Shown: positions 50,288 through 59,179, numbered from the stretch's first letter. The stretch is 64,000 nucleotides of DNA from Enterocloster aldenensis (GCF_003434055.1 NZ_QVEX01000009.1:109933-173932); one strand, 5' to 3'. A program made the numbers and translations. Notes: generated by a model not told the origin, from the letters alone.

Positions 50288-50381
50288 CGGTGTGCCAAAA
50301 TCCGAATACCATTCCTGTCTAAAAACAAGCCTAATACTTTCTTCCGTCCAAATCAGCAGGCCCCTGTACTATCTAACCTGG

Positions 50382-50417
50382 CATGTCCTGCATGTCCTGC
50401 ATATCCTGCATCTCCTG
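50382..50417. repeat. 9-bp microsatellite
   Basis: Four adjacent 9-base units, CATGTCCTG, CATGTCCTG, CATATCCTG and CATCTCCTG, in a gene-free stretch between the MITE and the chemoreceptor fragment. Confidence 0.75.
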
Positions 50418-50460
50418 CCTATCCATGCCTTCAATCCCTGTATCCTTCAACTTAAACTGA

Positions 50461-50586
50461 CTAAATTGGAACGCTGATTCCTCTGGCAAGACGCATTGAA
50501 ATAATGACCGCAACCACCACCGAGGCCAGCATCAGCAAAAAAATAATAATGGATCCCAAGATGGTTGACGACGTAAATAATGTTTA
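50461..50586 (-). pseudogene. Fragment of a chemoreceptor or sensor kinase (TM helix and HAMP start)
   Basis: A short open stretch reads TLFTSSTILGSIIIFL, then LMLASVVVAVIISMRL and ARGISVPI before a stop. A strong membrane helix followed by an Arg-x-Ile-Ser-x-Pro-Ile is the typical junction to a HAMP domain in methyl-accepting chemotaxis proteins and histidine kinases. No start codon, no ribosome site and nothing on either side continues it, so it is a decayed piece. The identification is from one motif only. Confidence 0.42.
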
Positions 50587-50698
50587 AACTTAACAAAACT
50601 TCGCCAGTTTGATAAAGGCGTAGTGGCTGATGTCCTTAAAATTGTCCCCCTCATAACTGCCTAAAGCAGACTTGTGGAGTTATTCTGGATGAATATAT

Positions 50699-51265
50699 TT
50701 AAGCCTTATATAAATGACAGCTTTTTACATGGTCATTAACAATACCTATTGCCTGCATATAGGCATATATAATTGTACTGCCTATAAATTTGAAACCATG
50801 CTTTTTCAAATCCTTGCTGATTTTATCCGAAAGGGCTGTTCTTGCAGGTATGTCACCTTCAGTATCAAAATGATTTTCAATAGGCTTATTATCGACATAA
50901 GACCATATGAAAGAATCAAAGCTTCCGTATTCCTTTTGTATATTTATGAATTGTTGTGCGTTAATGATTGCCGACTTAATTTTCAATCTGTTACGAATAA
51001 TTTTTTCATTCTTCATCAAATCCTCAATTTTTGTTTCATCATAGAGCGCTACTTTTCTACAATCAAATCTGTCAAAGGCTTCTCTAAACGCTTCTCTCTT
51101 ATTTAATACTGTCAGCCATGACAACCCCGCCTGCATACCTTCAAGTATCAACATTTCAAATAATTTATCATCATCGTGAACAGGTTGTCCCCATTCTTTG
51201 TCGTGATACGCTTTATATAAGTCCGTTGTTGCCCATGAACATCTTTTTATATTTTCTTTTTCCAT
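50699..51265 (-). CDS. tag: DNA-3-methyladenine glycosylase I
   Basis: A 188-residue protein matching Tag: RCSWATTDLYKAYHDKEWGQPVHDDDKLFEMLILEGMQAGLSW at the start (zinc Cys, catalytic Glu), LIxNRLKIxSAIINAQ in the middle, and FKFIGSTIIYAYMQAIGIVNDH with the second zinc pair (His and Cys near VKSCH). It removes alkylated adenine from DNA in base-excision repair. The coding is much more AT-rich than its neighbours and is flanked by element debris, so it was probably acquired. The ATG at 51265 is in an AT-rich, poorly defined ribosome-site context. Confidence 0.93.
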   Translation of the reverse strand: MEKENIKRCSWATTDLYKAYHDKEWGQPVHDDDKLFEMLILEGMQAGLSWLTVLNKREAFREAFDRFDCRKVALYDETKIEDLMKNEKIIRNRLKIKSAIINAQQFINIQKEYGSFDSFIWSYVDNKPIENHFDTEGDIPARTALSDKISKDLKKHGFKFIGSTIIYAYMQAIGIVNDHVKSCHLYKA

Positions 51266-51496
51266 GATATCCTCTTTTCTATCATTTTCAATTTTCTTCT
51301 ATTCTACCATAATTCCGAGAGCGCGGAAATAGCCAGCTTTTCTGCTGGATTTCCTACCTTTCGGGTATGCGGCACAGGCGGTCAAAAAAGTATAGACTTA
51401 GGGTAGTTCATCGGTGGACAGTCCCTTGAAAACAGAATGACCGTCTGAAAAGGAACACGCAGCGGGGAAAGCACGCAAGAAGCCGACTTCGGGAAC

Positions 51497-51718
51497 ATGT
51501 GTCCAGAGGTGGCTTCAGTTCACAATGGCCCGAAGTCCGGAGAGCATGCCAACGCCATAATACGGTGGGAGTGCTGTAACTGTAAGGACGGCAACTGTAT
51601 TGCCCTTGACAATGGTGACACCTGCACCTGTCCGCAGATAGTTTCTTTCTCGGTCTGCGGCGGCATGTTTGTCCCCAAATCCAACCGGGAAAAATCAGAT
51701 GGTTTATTTTTCCTGTGA
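51497..51718 (+). pseudogene. Remnant of a Cys-rich VLP protein gene from a conjugative element
   Basis: The middle of this frame reads IRWECCNCKDGNCIALDNGD then TCTCPQIVSFSVCGGMFVP. This closely follows the Cys-rich VLP protein of Firmicute integrative conjugative elements (CCNxxxGNCxxLDDGxxCVCPQxISxSVC...), but the N-terminal part does not match and the end departs after the cysteines, so the gene is truncated on both sides. No ribosome site is evident. It marks an old insertion of such an element. Confidence 0.6.
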
Positions 51719-51724
51719 CACAAA

Positions 51725-51766
51725 AAAGGCAGAGGCCGCGTAACCCTGTTACGCGCCTCTGCCTTT
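51725..51766 (-). terminator. Terminator of the mannitol dehydrogenase-family gene
   Basis: AAAGGCAGAGGC and GCGTAAC pair with GTTACGC and GCCTCTGCCTTT across three bases (one bulge). Reading leftward it lies just past the stop at 51773 and ends in a T-run. Confidence 0.87.
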
Positions 51767-51772
51767 CACTCA

Positions 51773-53383
51773 TTAATCCAAATACTTCTTAAGGGTTGCC
51801 CTCACGGCCCCTGGTCCGGCAATCTCCTCCAGGAACATGGATTCCACGGTCTCACCGATTCCGGCCTCATAGAGGTCTATGCCGAATATATTGGCATTGG
51901 ACAGGATTGGCTTTAACTGTCCTTTATACGTCTCCGGCCTGCCAACCTCAATGCCTTCCAGGGCTTTTGTCAGCTCAGGCACCATCGGGTCTGCTGAAAG
52001 TTCGAATGCATTTCCATCATCATCCACTGCCAGCAGGTATCTGCACCAGCCTGCAAGCGCCAGGGGAACAGCCTTCAGCTTCTTGGCGTCGCCGTACTTT
52101 GCAACATAGGCCTTGATGGTCTCGCCGTAACGGATGCCCACCTTCTGTGAGGTGTCGGTGGCAATCCTCTGGGGTGCGTCAGGCATGAATGGGTTGGGAA
52201 TCCTTACGTTAATTACTTCATTTACAAAGTCCTCAGGGGACAGGATTCCAGGATTGGTCACAACCGGCATCCCTTCAACCGGGCCAATCTCATGGACCAG
52301 CTTGTTAAGCTGCTCATCCTTCATCTCATCCGCAATCAGGGTATAGCCCAGCACACAGCCGTATACAGCCAGTGCCGTATGAAGAGGATTCAGGCAGGTG
52401 GTCACCTTCATGCGCTCAACCTTATTAACCGTATCCCTGTCCGTCATGTAGACCCCGGCCTTCTCCAGCGCCGGCCTTCCGGCCGGGAACTTGTCCTCGA
52501 TGACCAGGTACTGGGGTCCCTCTGCATTGACAAATGGGGCAATGTATGTCTTCTTGGAGGTGATGACAGGGGCCATATCCTCCACACCGGCCTTCTCCAG
52601 TTCAGCGCAGACAGAGTCAGCCGGACGCGGCGTGATCTTATCAATCATGGACCATGGGAAGGACACCTGGTTTTCATCGGAAAGGTAATCAATAAAACCG
52701 TCTTCTACATAGCCCTTCTGGTTCCACTCCTTTGCCATGGTAAGGATGGAGCCCTGAAGCTTTTCCCCGTTGTGGGAGCAGTTGTCCATGGAAACAACTG
52801 CCAGAGGCGCCTTGCCGGCTTTGTATCTCTCATTCAAAAGCGCACATACAACTGCCATGGCAGATACTGCCTTTTCCGGACCGTTGTCAATGTCTGCCTG
52901 GATGAATGGGAAGTAATTACCGTCAGACCCCTTTAAGGCATAACCCTTTTCCGTGATGGTAAAGGAAATCATCTGAAGCCCCGGATTCACGAATATCTCC
53001 TTTAACCGGTCCCACTCCTCTTTTACACCGGACTGCGCCTTAAGGGCCTCTGTCAGAGATCCGATTACCTTCTTGTCCGTGGAACCGTCTGCTTTCAGTG
53101 TCACTGCCAGCACCAGGTTATCATATGGTTTGTATATCTTGTCAATCACATCAAAGTCAAAGGTCTCCACACAGGTAATCCCCTTGCTGCACTCACCCTT
53201 TTCAATCAGGGTGTCAGCCAGTCCTCCGATGAAGATACGGAAAATGTTGCCTGCTCCGAAATGTACCCACACAGGAGCCTTCTTTGTCTCTGCTGCCACT
53301 GCTTCGATATCATAGTCCGGAAGTCCGATGCCTGCTGCCTCCCATGCGCTCCTGTCTTTCAATCCTTCTAATGTCAGTTTCAT
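51773..53383 (-). CDS. Mannitol/fructuronate dehydrogenase family protein
   Basis: A 536-residue NAD(P)-dependent polyol dehydrogenase. The N-terminal nucleotide-binding start WVHFGAGNIFRIFIGGLADTLIEKG is diverged from UxuB/MtlD, and the active-site region ITPRPAD, then FVNAEGPQYLVIEDKFPAGRPALEKAGVYMTD, KVERMKVTTCLNPLHTALA carries the conserved Lys/Asn/His. Family members interconvert mannonate and fructuronate, altronate and tagaturonate, or mannitol and fructose. It is divergent from a Zn-dehydrogenase across a shared promoter region, suggesting two steps of one hexonate route (inference). AAAGGAAAGGG precedes the ATG. Confidence 0.87.
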   Translation of the reverse strand: MKLTLEGLKDRSAWEAAGIGLPDYDIEAVAAETKKAPVWVHFGAGNIFRIFIGGLADTLIEKGECSKGITCVETFDFDVIDKIYKPYDNLVLAVTLKADGSTDKKVIGSLTEALKAQSGVKEEWDRLKEIFVNPGLQMISFTITEKGYALKGSDGNYFPFIQADIDNGPEKAVSAMAVVCALLNERYKAGKAPLAVVSMDNCSHNGEKLQGSILTMAKEWNQKGYVEDGFIDYLSDENQVSFPWSMIDKITPRPADSVCAELEKAGVEDMAPVITSKKTYIAPFVNAEGPQYLVIEDKFPAGRPALEKAGVYMTDRDTVNKVERMKVTTCLNPLHTALAVYGCVLGYTLIADEMKDEQLNKLVHEIGPVEGMPVVTNPGILSPEDFVNEVINVRIPNPFMPDAPQRIATDTSQKVGIRYGETIKAYVAKYGDAKKLKAVPLALAGWCRYLLAVDDDGNAFELSADPMVPELTKALEGIEVGRPETYKGQLKPILSNANIFGIDLYEAGIGETVESMFLEEIAGPGAVRATLKKYLD

Positions 53384-53438
53384 AATTGATTACCCTTTCC
53401 TTTTAAAATAAGATTAAAATAATGAAAGTCTCTTATCT

Positions 53439-53593
53439 AGTATGGTAGTATATAGCGGCCTTTTATTCAATATGTAATTTTCCACAATTTTTCAGGTATA
53501 TATTTGTAAGAATCGCTTATAATATGCCAATTTATTTTCATGGATTGACATTTCGTCCAAGAGGTATTAGTATACTTGTATGGTAGTTGGACG
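53439..53593. promoter_or_regulatory. Divergent control region: TATGGTAGT repeats and CGTCCAA dyad
   Basis: TATGGTAGT occurs at 53441-53449 and 53579-53587. A dyad CGTCCAA (53554-53560) / TTGGACG (53587-53593) spans a rightward promoter TTGACA (53545-53550), 17-base spacer, TAGTAT (53568-53573). The dyad and the second repeat cover the -10 and start, so a repressor there would control the Zn-dehydrogenase gene; the first repeat lies before the leftward mannitol dehydrogenase-type gene. The downstream GntR/FCD regulator is the likely binder. Confidence 0.62.
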
Positions 53594-53680
53594 AAGTAAT
53601 TCCAATGGAACAGCAACCGTTTCGTGAACCAGTTACATGAACCAGCCCCAATCAAACAAATGTGTCAAAGGAGAATGATT

Positions 53681-54703
53681 ATGAAAGCCGTACAGATTGT
53701 AAAACCCAACGAATTAAAGCTGATTGACATGGAGAAGCCTGTCATCACCGAAAAGGACAATGTACTTGTGAAGATGACCGCTGCCGGCATCTGCGGTTCT
53801 GATGTGGGCATCTACCACGGAACCAACGCAGCCGCAACCTACCCAAGGGTCATCGGGCATGAGATGGTTGGCCGCGTGGATGAGGTGGGTCCCAATGTGA
53901 AGGACTTAAAGCCGGGCGACCGCGTCATCATCAATCAGGTTACAAGCTGCGGCCACTGCTATCCCTGCAGGATCGGACGCGGAAATGTATGCGACAGCCT
54001 GGCAGTGCGCGGTGTGCACATTGACGGCGGTTACAGGGAGTACATTGCCGTTCCCGAGTCTGACTGCTACATCCTTCCCGATTCCCTTTCCGATGAAGAC
54101 GCTGTGATGATTGAGCCCACCACCATCGGCATCCAGTCCTGCACCAGGGCAGAGCTTCAGAAGGATGACATGCTCTTGATTTACGGCTCAGGCGCACTTG
54201 GAAGTTCCATATTAAAGATTGCGCGCCTGCTCTGCGACCATATCATCGTAGCCGATGTACTGGATGACAAGCTGGAGGCTGCAAAGGCCAATGGGGCAGC
54301 CTACACCATCAACGTGTTAAAAGAGAACCTGCTTGAGAAGGTAAAGGAATATACATATGGACACGGGGCAACCGTATCCATTGACGCTGTGTGCAACAAG
54401 GATTCCCTGATTAACCTTCTTCAGGCGACCGGCAACGCGGGCCGCGTCATGACCATGGGCTTCTCCACCAGCCCCACAGAGATTAACCAGTTCGTGATCA
54501 CCTCCAAAGAGCTGGATGTCAGGGGTTCCAGGCTTCAGAACAAGATGTTCGGCAAAGCCATCGAACTGGTTAACGAGGGAAAGCTTGACCTGTCCGGCGC
54601 TGTTTCCCACACCTTCCCCCTTACAAAGGCCCAGGAAGCATTTGACTTCGTGGACAGCCACGACCCATCCATCCGCAAGATTGTACTGACCTTTGACTTC
54701 TGA
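53681..54703 (+). CDS. Zinc-dependent alcohol dehydrogenase (hexonate 5-dehydrogenase-like)
   Basis: About 340 residues of the medium-chain dehydrogenase family. Catalytic zinc ligands: GICGSDVGIYHG (Cys) and GHEMVG (His-Glu). Four structural-zinc cysteines: CGHCYPCRIGRGNVC. Rossmann block: IYGSGALGSSILKIARLL. Relatives include L-threonine, L-gulonate 5- and L-galactonate 5-dehydrogenases. The start is ATG 53681 with AAAGGAGA upstream; an in-frame start 57 bases earlier is rejected. It may oxidise a hexonate to fructuronate or tagaturonate, which the neighbouring mannitol-type enzyme could reduce (inference). It is paralogous to the dehydrogenase at 55465-56487. Confidence 0.88.
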   Translation: MKAVQIVKPNELKLIDMEKPVITEKDNVLVKMTAAGICGSDVGIYHGTNAAATYPRVIGHEMVGRVDEVGPNVKDLKPGDRVIINQVTSCGHCYPCRIGRGNVCDSLAVRGVHIDGGYREYIAVPESDCYILPDSLSDEDAVMIEPTTIGIQSCTRAELQKDDMLLIYGSGALGSSILKIARLLCDHIIVADVLDDKLEAAKANGAAYTINVLKENLLEKVKEYTYGHGATVSIDAVCNKDSLINLLQATGNAGRVMTMGFSTSPTEINQFVITSKELDVRGSRLQNKMFGKAIELVNEGKLDLSGAVSHTFPLTKAQEAFDFVDSHDPSIRKIVLTFDF

Positions 54704-54787
54704 TACAAGCCATTAGCAACATGTTCGCCTGTACCATGCAGGCTTGATGAATACCAACATGCAAAATAAAAGCAGCGAGGATTGGAT

Positions 54788-55462
54788 ATGGAATTATTAG
54801 ACAGGCAGCCTTCCGAAAACGCGCGCTCCTATGCACTGCGCGTTCTCCTGCACAACATCATAACCCTTGAACTTGCGCCTGGCAGCGCGGTCAGTGAAAA
54901 TGAACTCTCCCAGATACTTAAGCTTTCCCGCACCCCTGTGCGGGAGGCCTTGATTGAGCTGAGCAAAATGGGGCTGGTGGATATCCAGCCCCAGCGCGGC
55001 AGTTATATTGCCAAGATCGATTATGAACTGGTGGAAGAGTCCAGGTTCATGCGCCTGGTTCTGGAAAATGCCGTCCTTGCCCTGGTATGCGAAGGGATTT
55101 CACCGGAACATGAAGAAATGCTCCGTGCAAACATGGAGGAGGAAACCAGGCATCTTGAAGCAGGCGACTATACCCGCCTGTTTGAGCTGGACACGGATTT
55201 CCACCGCCTTTTGTTCACGTCCGTGGGCAAGGCCCGGACTTACGGTATCATCCACTCCCAAATGGTGCATTTTGACAGGCTGAGGGCCTTATCCCTCAAA
55301 TCCCTTAAGCCGGACAAAATCGTGGAGGACCATGAGAATATCCTCTATGCCATTGGCAGAAGGGACAGCGAGCTGGCCGAGATGCTGATGACCCGGCACC
55401 TGACCAGGCACCGGGTAGAGAAATCAGAGCTTATTAAGCTGTATCCGGATTATTTTGTGTAA
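54788..55462 (+). CDS. GntR-family regulator (FCD domain)
   Basis: About 224 residues. Winged helix: RVLLHNIITLELAPGSAVSENELSQILKLSRTPVREALIELSKMGLVDIQPQRGSYIA. FCD domain with acidic and His metal positions: ELDTDFHRLLFTSVGK and MLMTRHLTRH. It follows the Zn-dehydrogenase on the same strand, so it is probably the local repressor acting at the TATGGTAGT sites. I use ATG 54788; the TTG six bases earlier is rejected. Its stop is two bases from the stop of the convergent dehydrogenase gene, with no terminator between. Confidence 0.9.
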   Translation: MELLDRQPSENARSYALRVLLHNIITLELAPGSAVSENELSQILKLSRTPVREALIELSKMGLVDIQPQRGSYIAKIDYELVEESRFMRLVLENAVLALVCEGISPEHEEMLRANMEEETRHLEAGDYTRLFELDTDFHRLLFTSVGKARTYGIIHSQMVHFDRLRALSLKSLKPDKIVEDHENILYAIGRRDSELAEMLMTRHLTRHRVEKSELIKLYPDYFV

Positions 55463-55464
55463 GT

Positions 55465-56487
55465 TCAGCCAAATGTAAGGATTACCTTTCCCGCCCCGCT
55501 GTTTTTATCAGCCAGCACGGCAAATGCCTCCTCATACCTTTCAGCCGGAAACACATGTGTGATCAGCTGGTCCACCCGGTCCACCCGGTCCCCAAGGCTC
55601 TCCAATGTCTCCGAAAATTTCTGCATCTGGTGCCTGGTTCCGAGGATGGTAAGCTCCTTGGCATTAACCGCCTTAAAATCAACCGCAATGGGCGTATCCC
55701 CAAATGTCATGGCCACCAGGCGTCCGGCTGGGGAGAGAAGCCCTACCGCGTGTTCCAGAAGGGCCGGGATTCCCGCTGCTTCAAATATCACGTTGACCCC
55801 TTCCCCGCCAGTCACATCCATAATAAGTGCATCCAGGTCTTCTTTTACAGGGTTGACCATGTAGTCCGCGCCAAACCGGGCCGACATGGCAAGCCTGTTT
55901 TCATTTGGTTCAGACACGATTACCACTGCCCCCCGGCTCTTGGCCACATCTGCCACAATCAGGCCAATCGGGCCCGCCCCATGGACCAGGGCAACATCCC
56001 CCGGACGGACATCGCCCCGCCAGTTGGCCTGGAACCCGATGGTGTATGGCTCACACAGGGCTGCCTGGGCATAACTCATTTTACGTTTATCGTATTGGTA
56101 CAGCTGGGAGCGTTTAACCACCGCATACTCCCTGAAGGTCCCGTCCACAATACAGCCCAGGACCTTCAGTTCCCGGCACACGTTGTGATGGCCGCTGCGG
56201 CAGGCGTAACATTTTCCGCAGTAGGTGATAGGTTCAAAGACCACCCCGTCCCCTGCCGCCAGATCGGTCACCGCCTCCCCCACCGCTTCCACCTCACCGG
56301 CCGCCTCATGTCCGATTACCCTTGGATATACAGCATAAGGATTGCTTCCATGGGCCACATGCACATCGGAGCCACAGATTCCCGTGGCATGGATCCGCAC
56401 CAGCACCTGGTCCGGCTCAGTGATGGCCGGCTTCTTTACATCCAGCATCTGCATATGGCCTGGTCTTATTACCGTGATTGCTTTCAT
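55465..56487 (-). CDS. Zinc-dependent alcohol dehydrogenase (second copy, TRAP-linked)
   Basis: A 340-residue medium-chain dehydrogenase. Catalytic zinc: GICGSDVHVAHG and GHEAAG. Structural zinc: CGKCYACRSGHHNVC. Rossmann block: VHGAGPIGLIVADVAKSRGA. It resembles the dehydrogenase at 53681 along its length but differs in the substrate-cleft segments, so it probably handles a related substrate. It is the last gene of the epimerase-TRAP-SDR operon. AAAGGAGAGG precedes the ATG. Confidence 0.88.
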   Translation of the reverse strand: MKAITVIRPGHMQMLDVKKPAITEPDQVLVRIHATGICGSDVHVAHGSNPYAVYPRVIGHEAAGEVEAVGEAVTDLAAGDGVVFEPITYCGKCYACRSGHHNVCRELKVLGCIVDGTFREYAVVKRSQLYQYDKRKMSYAQAALCEPYTIGFQANWRGDVRPGDVALVHGAGPIGLIVADVAKSRGAVVIVSEPNENRLAMSARFGADYMVNPVKEDLDALIMDVTGGEGVNVIFEAAGIPALLEHAVGLLSPAGRLVAMTFGDTPIAVDFKAVNAKELTILGTRHQMQKFSETLESLGDRVDRVDQLITHVFPAERYEEAFAVLADKNSGAGKVILTFG

Positions 56488-56513
56488 CTTCCTCTCCTTT
56501 CATTCAGTTCCGG

Positions 56514-57398
56514 CTAAATCCCGGGGCAGGACAGGAACCCTCCGTCCACAGCAATCACCTGTCCCGTGACATACCCCGACATATCCGGGTCAGCGAAAAA
56601 GCGCAGCGCGCCCACCAGCTCCCTGGAATCCCCCAGCCTGCCCATGGGCGTGCGGTGGATTACATTATAATAGCGCTGGGTATAGGTGCCGTCCGGGTTT
56701 ACATACATGTCGTGGTTTAATGGAGTCAGGAAATACCCCGGGGCCACCGCGTTGACCCTGACCTTGCCAAATTCATTGGACAGGTAATTGGAAAGCCACT
56801 TGGTAAACATATCCACTGCCGCTTTGCTGGACGCATATGCCGGAACCATGCTAAGGGCGTCATAGGCAGCCATGGAGGTGATGTTGATGATGGAACTGCC
56901 CTCCCCTCCTACCAGGTCCGCTGCAAATACCTGGCTGGCAATCACGGTTCCCAGCCAATTCACGTTCATGACCCGCATCATCCTTTCCGCGTCAATATTA
57001 AACAGGGTTCGGCTCTTGCCCAGCAGTTCCCGGACCGTTTCCTTGTGGTCCGGATCAGCTTTTGCAACCACTGTGTCCATCTCATCGCCCGGCCGGTATG
57101 ACTCGGCCGTGGTCTTAGCAAGCGGATCCTGGATTCCCGCGCAGTTAATCAGCACATTGCATCTGCCCAGTTTTTCCCTTACCTCCTGACGGGCCTGCTC
57201 CATGGAAGCCTTGTCCACCACGTTTCCGCGGATTGCAGCGGCCTTCCCCCCATCCGCCCTGATCTGGGCAGCTACCTGACCTGCGGCACGGATATCATAA
57301 TCCAGCACTGCAATTGATTTACCGTCCCTTGCAAGTTCCCTGGCAAACACGCTGCCAAGGCCTCCCCCTGCCCCGGTTATAACAATAACCTGTTCCAT
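56514..57398 (-). CDS. Short-chain dehydrogenase (SDR), uronate/hexonate oxidoreductase-like
   Basis: About 294 residues. NAD motif: VIVITGAGGGLGSVFARELARDGK. Catalytic Ser and Tyr-Lys: NITSMAAYDALSMVPAYASSKAAVDMF. C-terminal GYVTGQVIAVDGGF. A longer loop after the NCAGIQDP motif and the VRVNAVAPGYFLTPLN...RTPMGRLGDSRELVGALRFF end resemble SDR-type mannonate/fructuronate oxidoreductases and gluconate 5-dehydrogenases (inference). The start is ATG 57398 with GGAGG upstream; two earlier ATGs are rejected. It lies between DctM and the Zn-dehydrogenase. Confidence 0.85.
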   Translation of the reverse strand: MEQVIVITGAGGGLGSVFARELARDGKSIAVLDYDIRAAGQVAAQIRADGGKAAAIRGNVVDKASMEQARQEVREKLGRCNVLINCAGIQDPLAKTTAESYRPGDEMDTVVAKADPDHKETVRELLGKSRTLFNIDAERMMRVMNVNWLGTVIASQVFAADLVGGEGSSIINITSMAAYDALSMVPAYASSKAAVDMFTKWLSNYLSNEFGKVRVNAVAPGYFLTPLNHDMYVNPDGTYTQRYYNVIHRTPMGRLGDSRELVGALRFFADPDMSGYVTGQVIAVDGGFLSCPGI

Positions 57399-57424
57399 AT
57401 CCCTCATCCTCCGATAAATATAAT

Positions 57425-58696
57425 TTAATTTAAAATACTTGGGATCCACAGTGTAAGCTGCGGAATAAACGATACAAGCATTAACACAATAAGGCTTGTG
57501 GCCAGGAAGGGAATCGTGGCCTTAAATGCCTTGAAGGCGGAAATCTTCCCAATCTGGGCCCCTGTGCAGACGCACATGCCCACCGGCGGCGTGGTCAGCC
57601 CCAGCATCAGGTTGAGGATTGCCATCAGCGCAAAGTGGACCGGTTCCATGCCCACTGCGGTTGCCACGGGAAGCAGCACCGGAAACGTAATCAGGATTGC
57701 CGCAAGGCTTTCCATGAACATGCCCACGAAAAGAAGGACCACGTTGATCAGAAGGATTACCACTATCCGGTTATCCGTAATGCTGAGTATGCTGTTTGCC
57801 ACCATCTGGGGGATACGCTCCGCGGTCAGGATATAGGCGAATACATTGGCCAGTCCAATGAGTACGATAATGCTGGCGCAGGCCCTTATATTCTCCCAGA
57901 CAATCCTTGGAACATCCGTGATTTGGATTTCCTTATACACAAACACGCCCACAACCAGTGCGTATACGCATGTGACGATTGAGGCTTCCGTCGGCGTGAA
58001 CACGCCTGAAAGGATTCCGCCCAAGAGAATGACAGGCATCAGCATGGCCCAGATTGCGTCCTTGGTGGTTTCCAGGCGCACCTTCCATCCGGCCCTGTCA
58101 TGCCTTGGATAATTGCGCTTTACGGAAATGATATAAGTTGGGATACAGAGGGCCATGCCCAGCAGGATCCCGGGTATTATGCCAGCCTGGAACATTTTCC
58201 CGACGGAAATGCTTACACAGGAACCTGCAATGACCATGGGCACGCTGGGGGGTATGATTGGGCCCACAACGGACGAGGCCGCTGTCACTGCCACGGAGAA
58301 ATCATCATCATACCCGTCATCCACCATGGCCGGGATCAGCATGCTTCCCAGGCTGCACACATCGGCAATGGCTGTTCCGGATATGCCCGCAAACACCATG
58401 CTTGCCACAATATTCACCAGTGCAAGGCTTCCACGGAAATGTCCCAGAAAGGAATTACAGAAATTAAGGATACGCCTGGTGATGCCTCCGCCGTTCATCA
58501 GCGCGCCGGCCAGCATGAACCCCGGTATGCAGAGCAGGGTAAAGGAATCCATTCCCGAATAAAACTTCTGGGAAATGACGGTCAGCGGTATATTGTTTGT
58601 AAACAGATAGAACAGGGAGGACAGACCCAGGGAAAATGCAATCGGAACCCCAATCAGAAGCAGCACCAGAAATATAATGAACATCATTGCAACCAT
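57425..58696 (-). CDS. dctM: TRAP transporter large permease (DctM), second system
   Basis: A 423-residue membrane protein, about 12 segments, with GVPIAFSLGLSSLFYL, AGISGTAIADVCSLGSMLIPAMVDDGYDDDF, IIPPSVPMVIAGSC and LGLTTPPVGMCVCTGAQIG as family blocks. It is clearly diverged from the DctM at 44579. GGGGGAGGAATAGG precedes the ATG. The 3' end overlaps the first, unused ATG of the SDR frame, so the genes are tightly packed. Confidence 0.92.
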   Translation of the reverse strand: MVAMMFIIFLVLLLIGVPIAFSLGLSSLFYLFTNNIPLTVISQKFYSGMDSFTLLCIPGFMLAGALMNGGGITRRILNFCNSFLGHFRGSLALVNIVASMVFAGISGTAIADVCSLGSMLIPAMVDDGYDDDFSVAVTAASSVVGPIIPPSVPMVIAGSCVSISVGKMFQAGIIPGILLGMALCIPTYIISVKRNYPRHDRAGWKVRLETTKDAIWAMLMPVILLGGILSGVFTPTEASIVTCVYALVVGVFVYKEIQITDVPRIVWENIRACASIIVLIGLANVFAYILTAERIPQMVANSILSITDNRIVVILLINVVLLFVGMFMESLAAILITFPVLLPVATAVGMEPVHFALMAILNLMLGLTTPPVGMCVCTGAQIGKISAFKAFKATIPFLATSLIVLMLVSFIPQLTLWIPSILN

Positions 58697-58699
58697 ATC

Positions 58700-59179
58700 C
58701 TATTCCTCCCCCTTCCCCATTGTCACGATCTCGCTTATGATTCCGGCCGCGCAGTAGATGGAGGTCAGGGCAAATATCCCCACCGGAACCAGATAGAAAA
58801 CGCCCATGTTGATCCTCAGGGAGGTGGATACCGTCCTCAGGCCGGTCTTCCAGAATATAAAGGCCTGCCTTGTACCCACAACCCCCACGATGCATATAAG
58901 GATATAATCCAGAATGCTTATGATATGCCTGGGCTTTCCATGTATGCTGTTGGTCACTATGTCAATGACCGCATATTCCTTGTATTTTATTGCCATGGGC
59001 GCACCGAACATGATTGTATACATGAAAAACAATCTTGTCATTTCGTCTGTCCAGGGAGCTGAAATCCCCGGCGTATATCTTGTGATGACCTGAACCAGGA
59101 CGCAGATACTTACCAGGCCAAAGGAGAGGGCTGTAAGGTAATGGAATATCTTATCCAGTATGTCAGTAATTTTCTTCAT
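58700..59179 (-). CDS. dctQ: TRAP transporter small permease (DctQ), second system
   Basis: A 159-residue protein with four membrane segments. APWTDEMTRLFFMYTIMFGAPMAIKYKEYAVIDIV in the middle is the DctQ signature. It works with the DctM whose gene starts three bases downstream. GGGGGAT precedes the ATG. Confidence 0.9.
   Translation of the reverse strand: MKKITDILDKIFHYLTALSFGLVSICVLVQVITRYTPGISAPWTDEMTRLFFMYTIMFGAPMAIKYKEYAVIDIVTNSIHGKPRHIISILDYILICIVGVVGTRQAFIFWKTGLRTVSTSLRINMGVFYLVPVGIFALTSIYCAAGIISEIVTMGKGEE

Noticed and set aside
50100..50477. Plus-strand ORF spanning the MITE and microsatellite
   Set aside because: It runs through a hairpin terminator, repeat ends and a microsatellite; no homology recognised.
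55555..56517. Long plus-strand ORF opposite the Zn-dehydrogenase
   Set aside because: Composition and position mark it as an antisense shadow of a conserved gene with intact zinc motifs.
58100..59062. Long plus-strand ORF of 320 codons opposite DctM/DctQ
   Set aside because: It is His/Gln/Asn-rich, has no ribosome site, and lies antisense to two clear TRAP permease genes; a reading-frame shadow.
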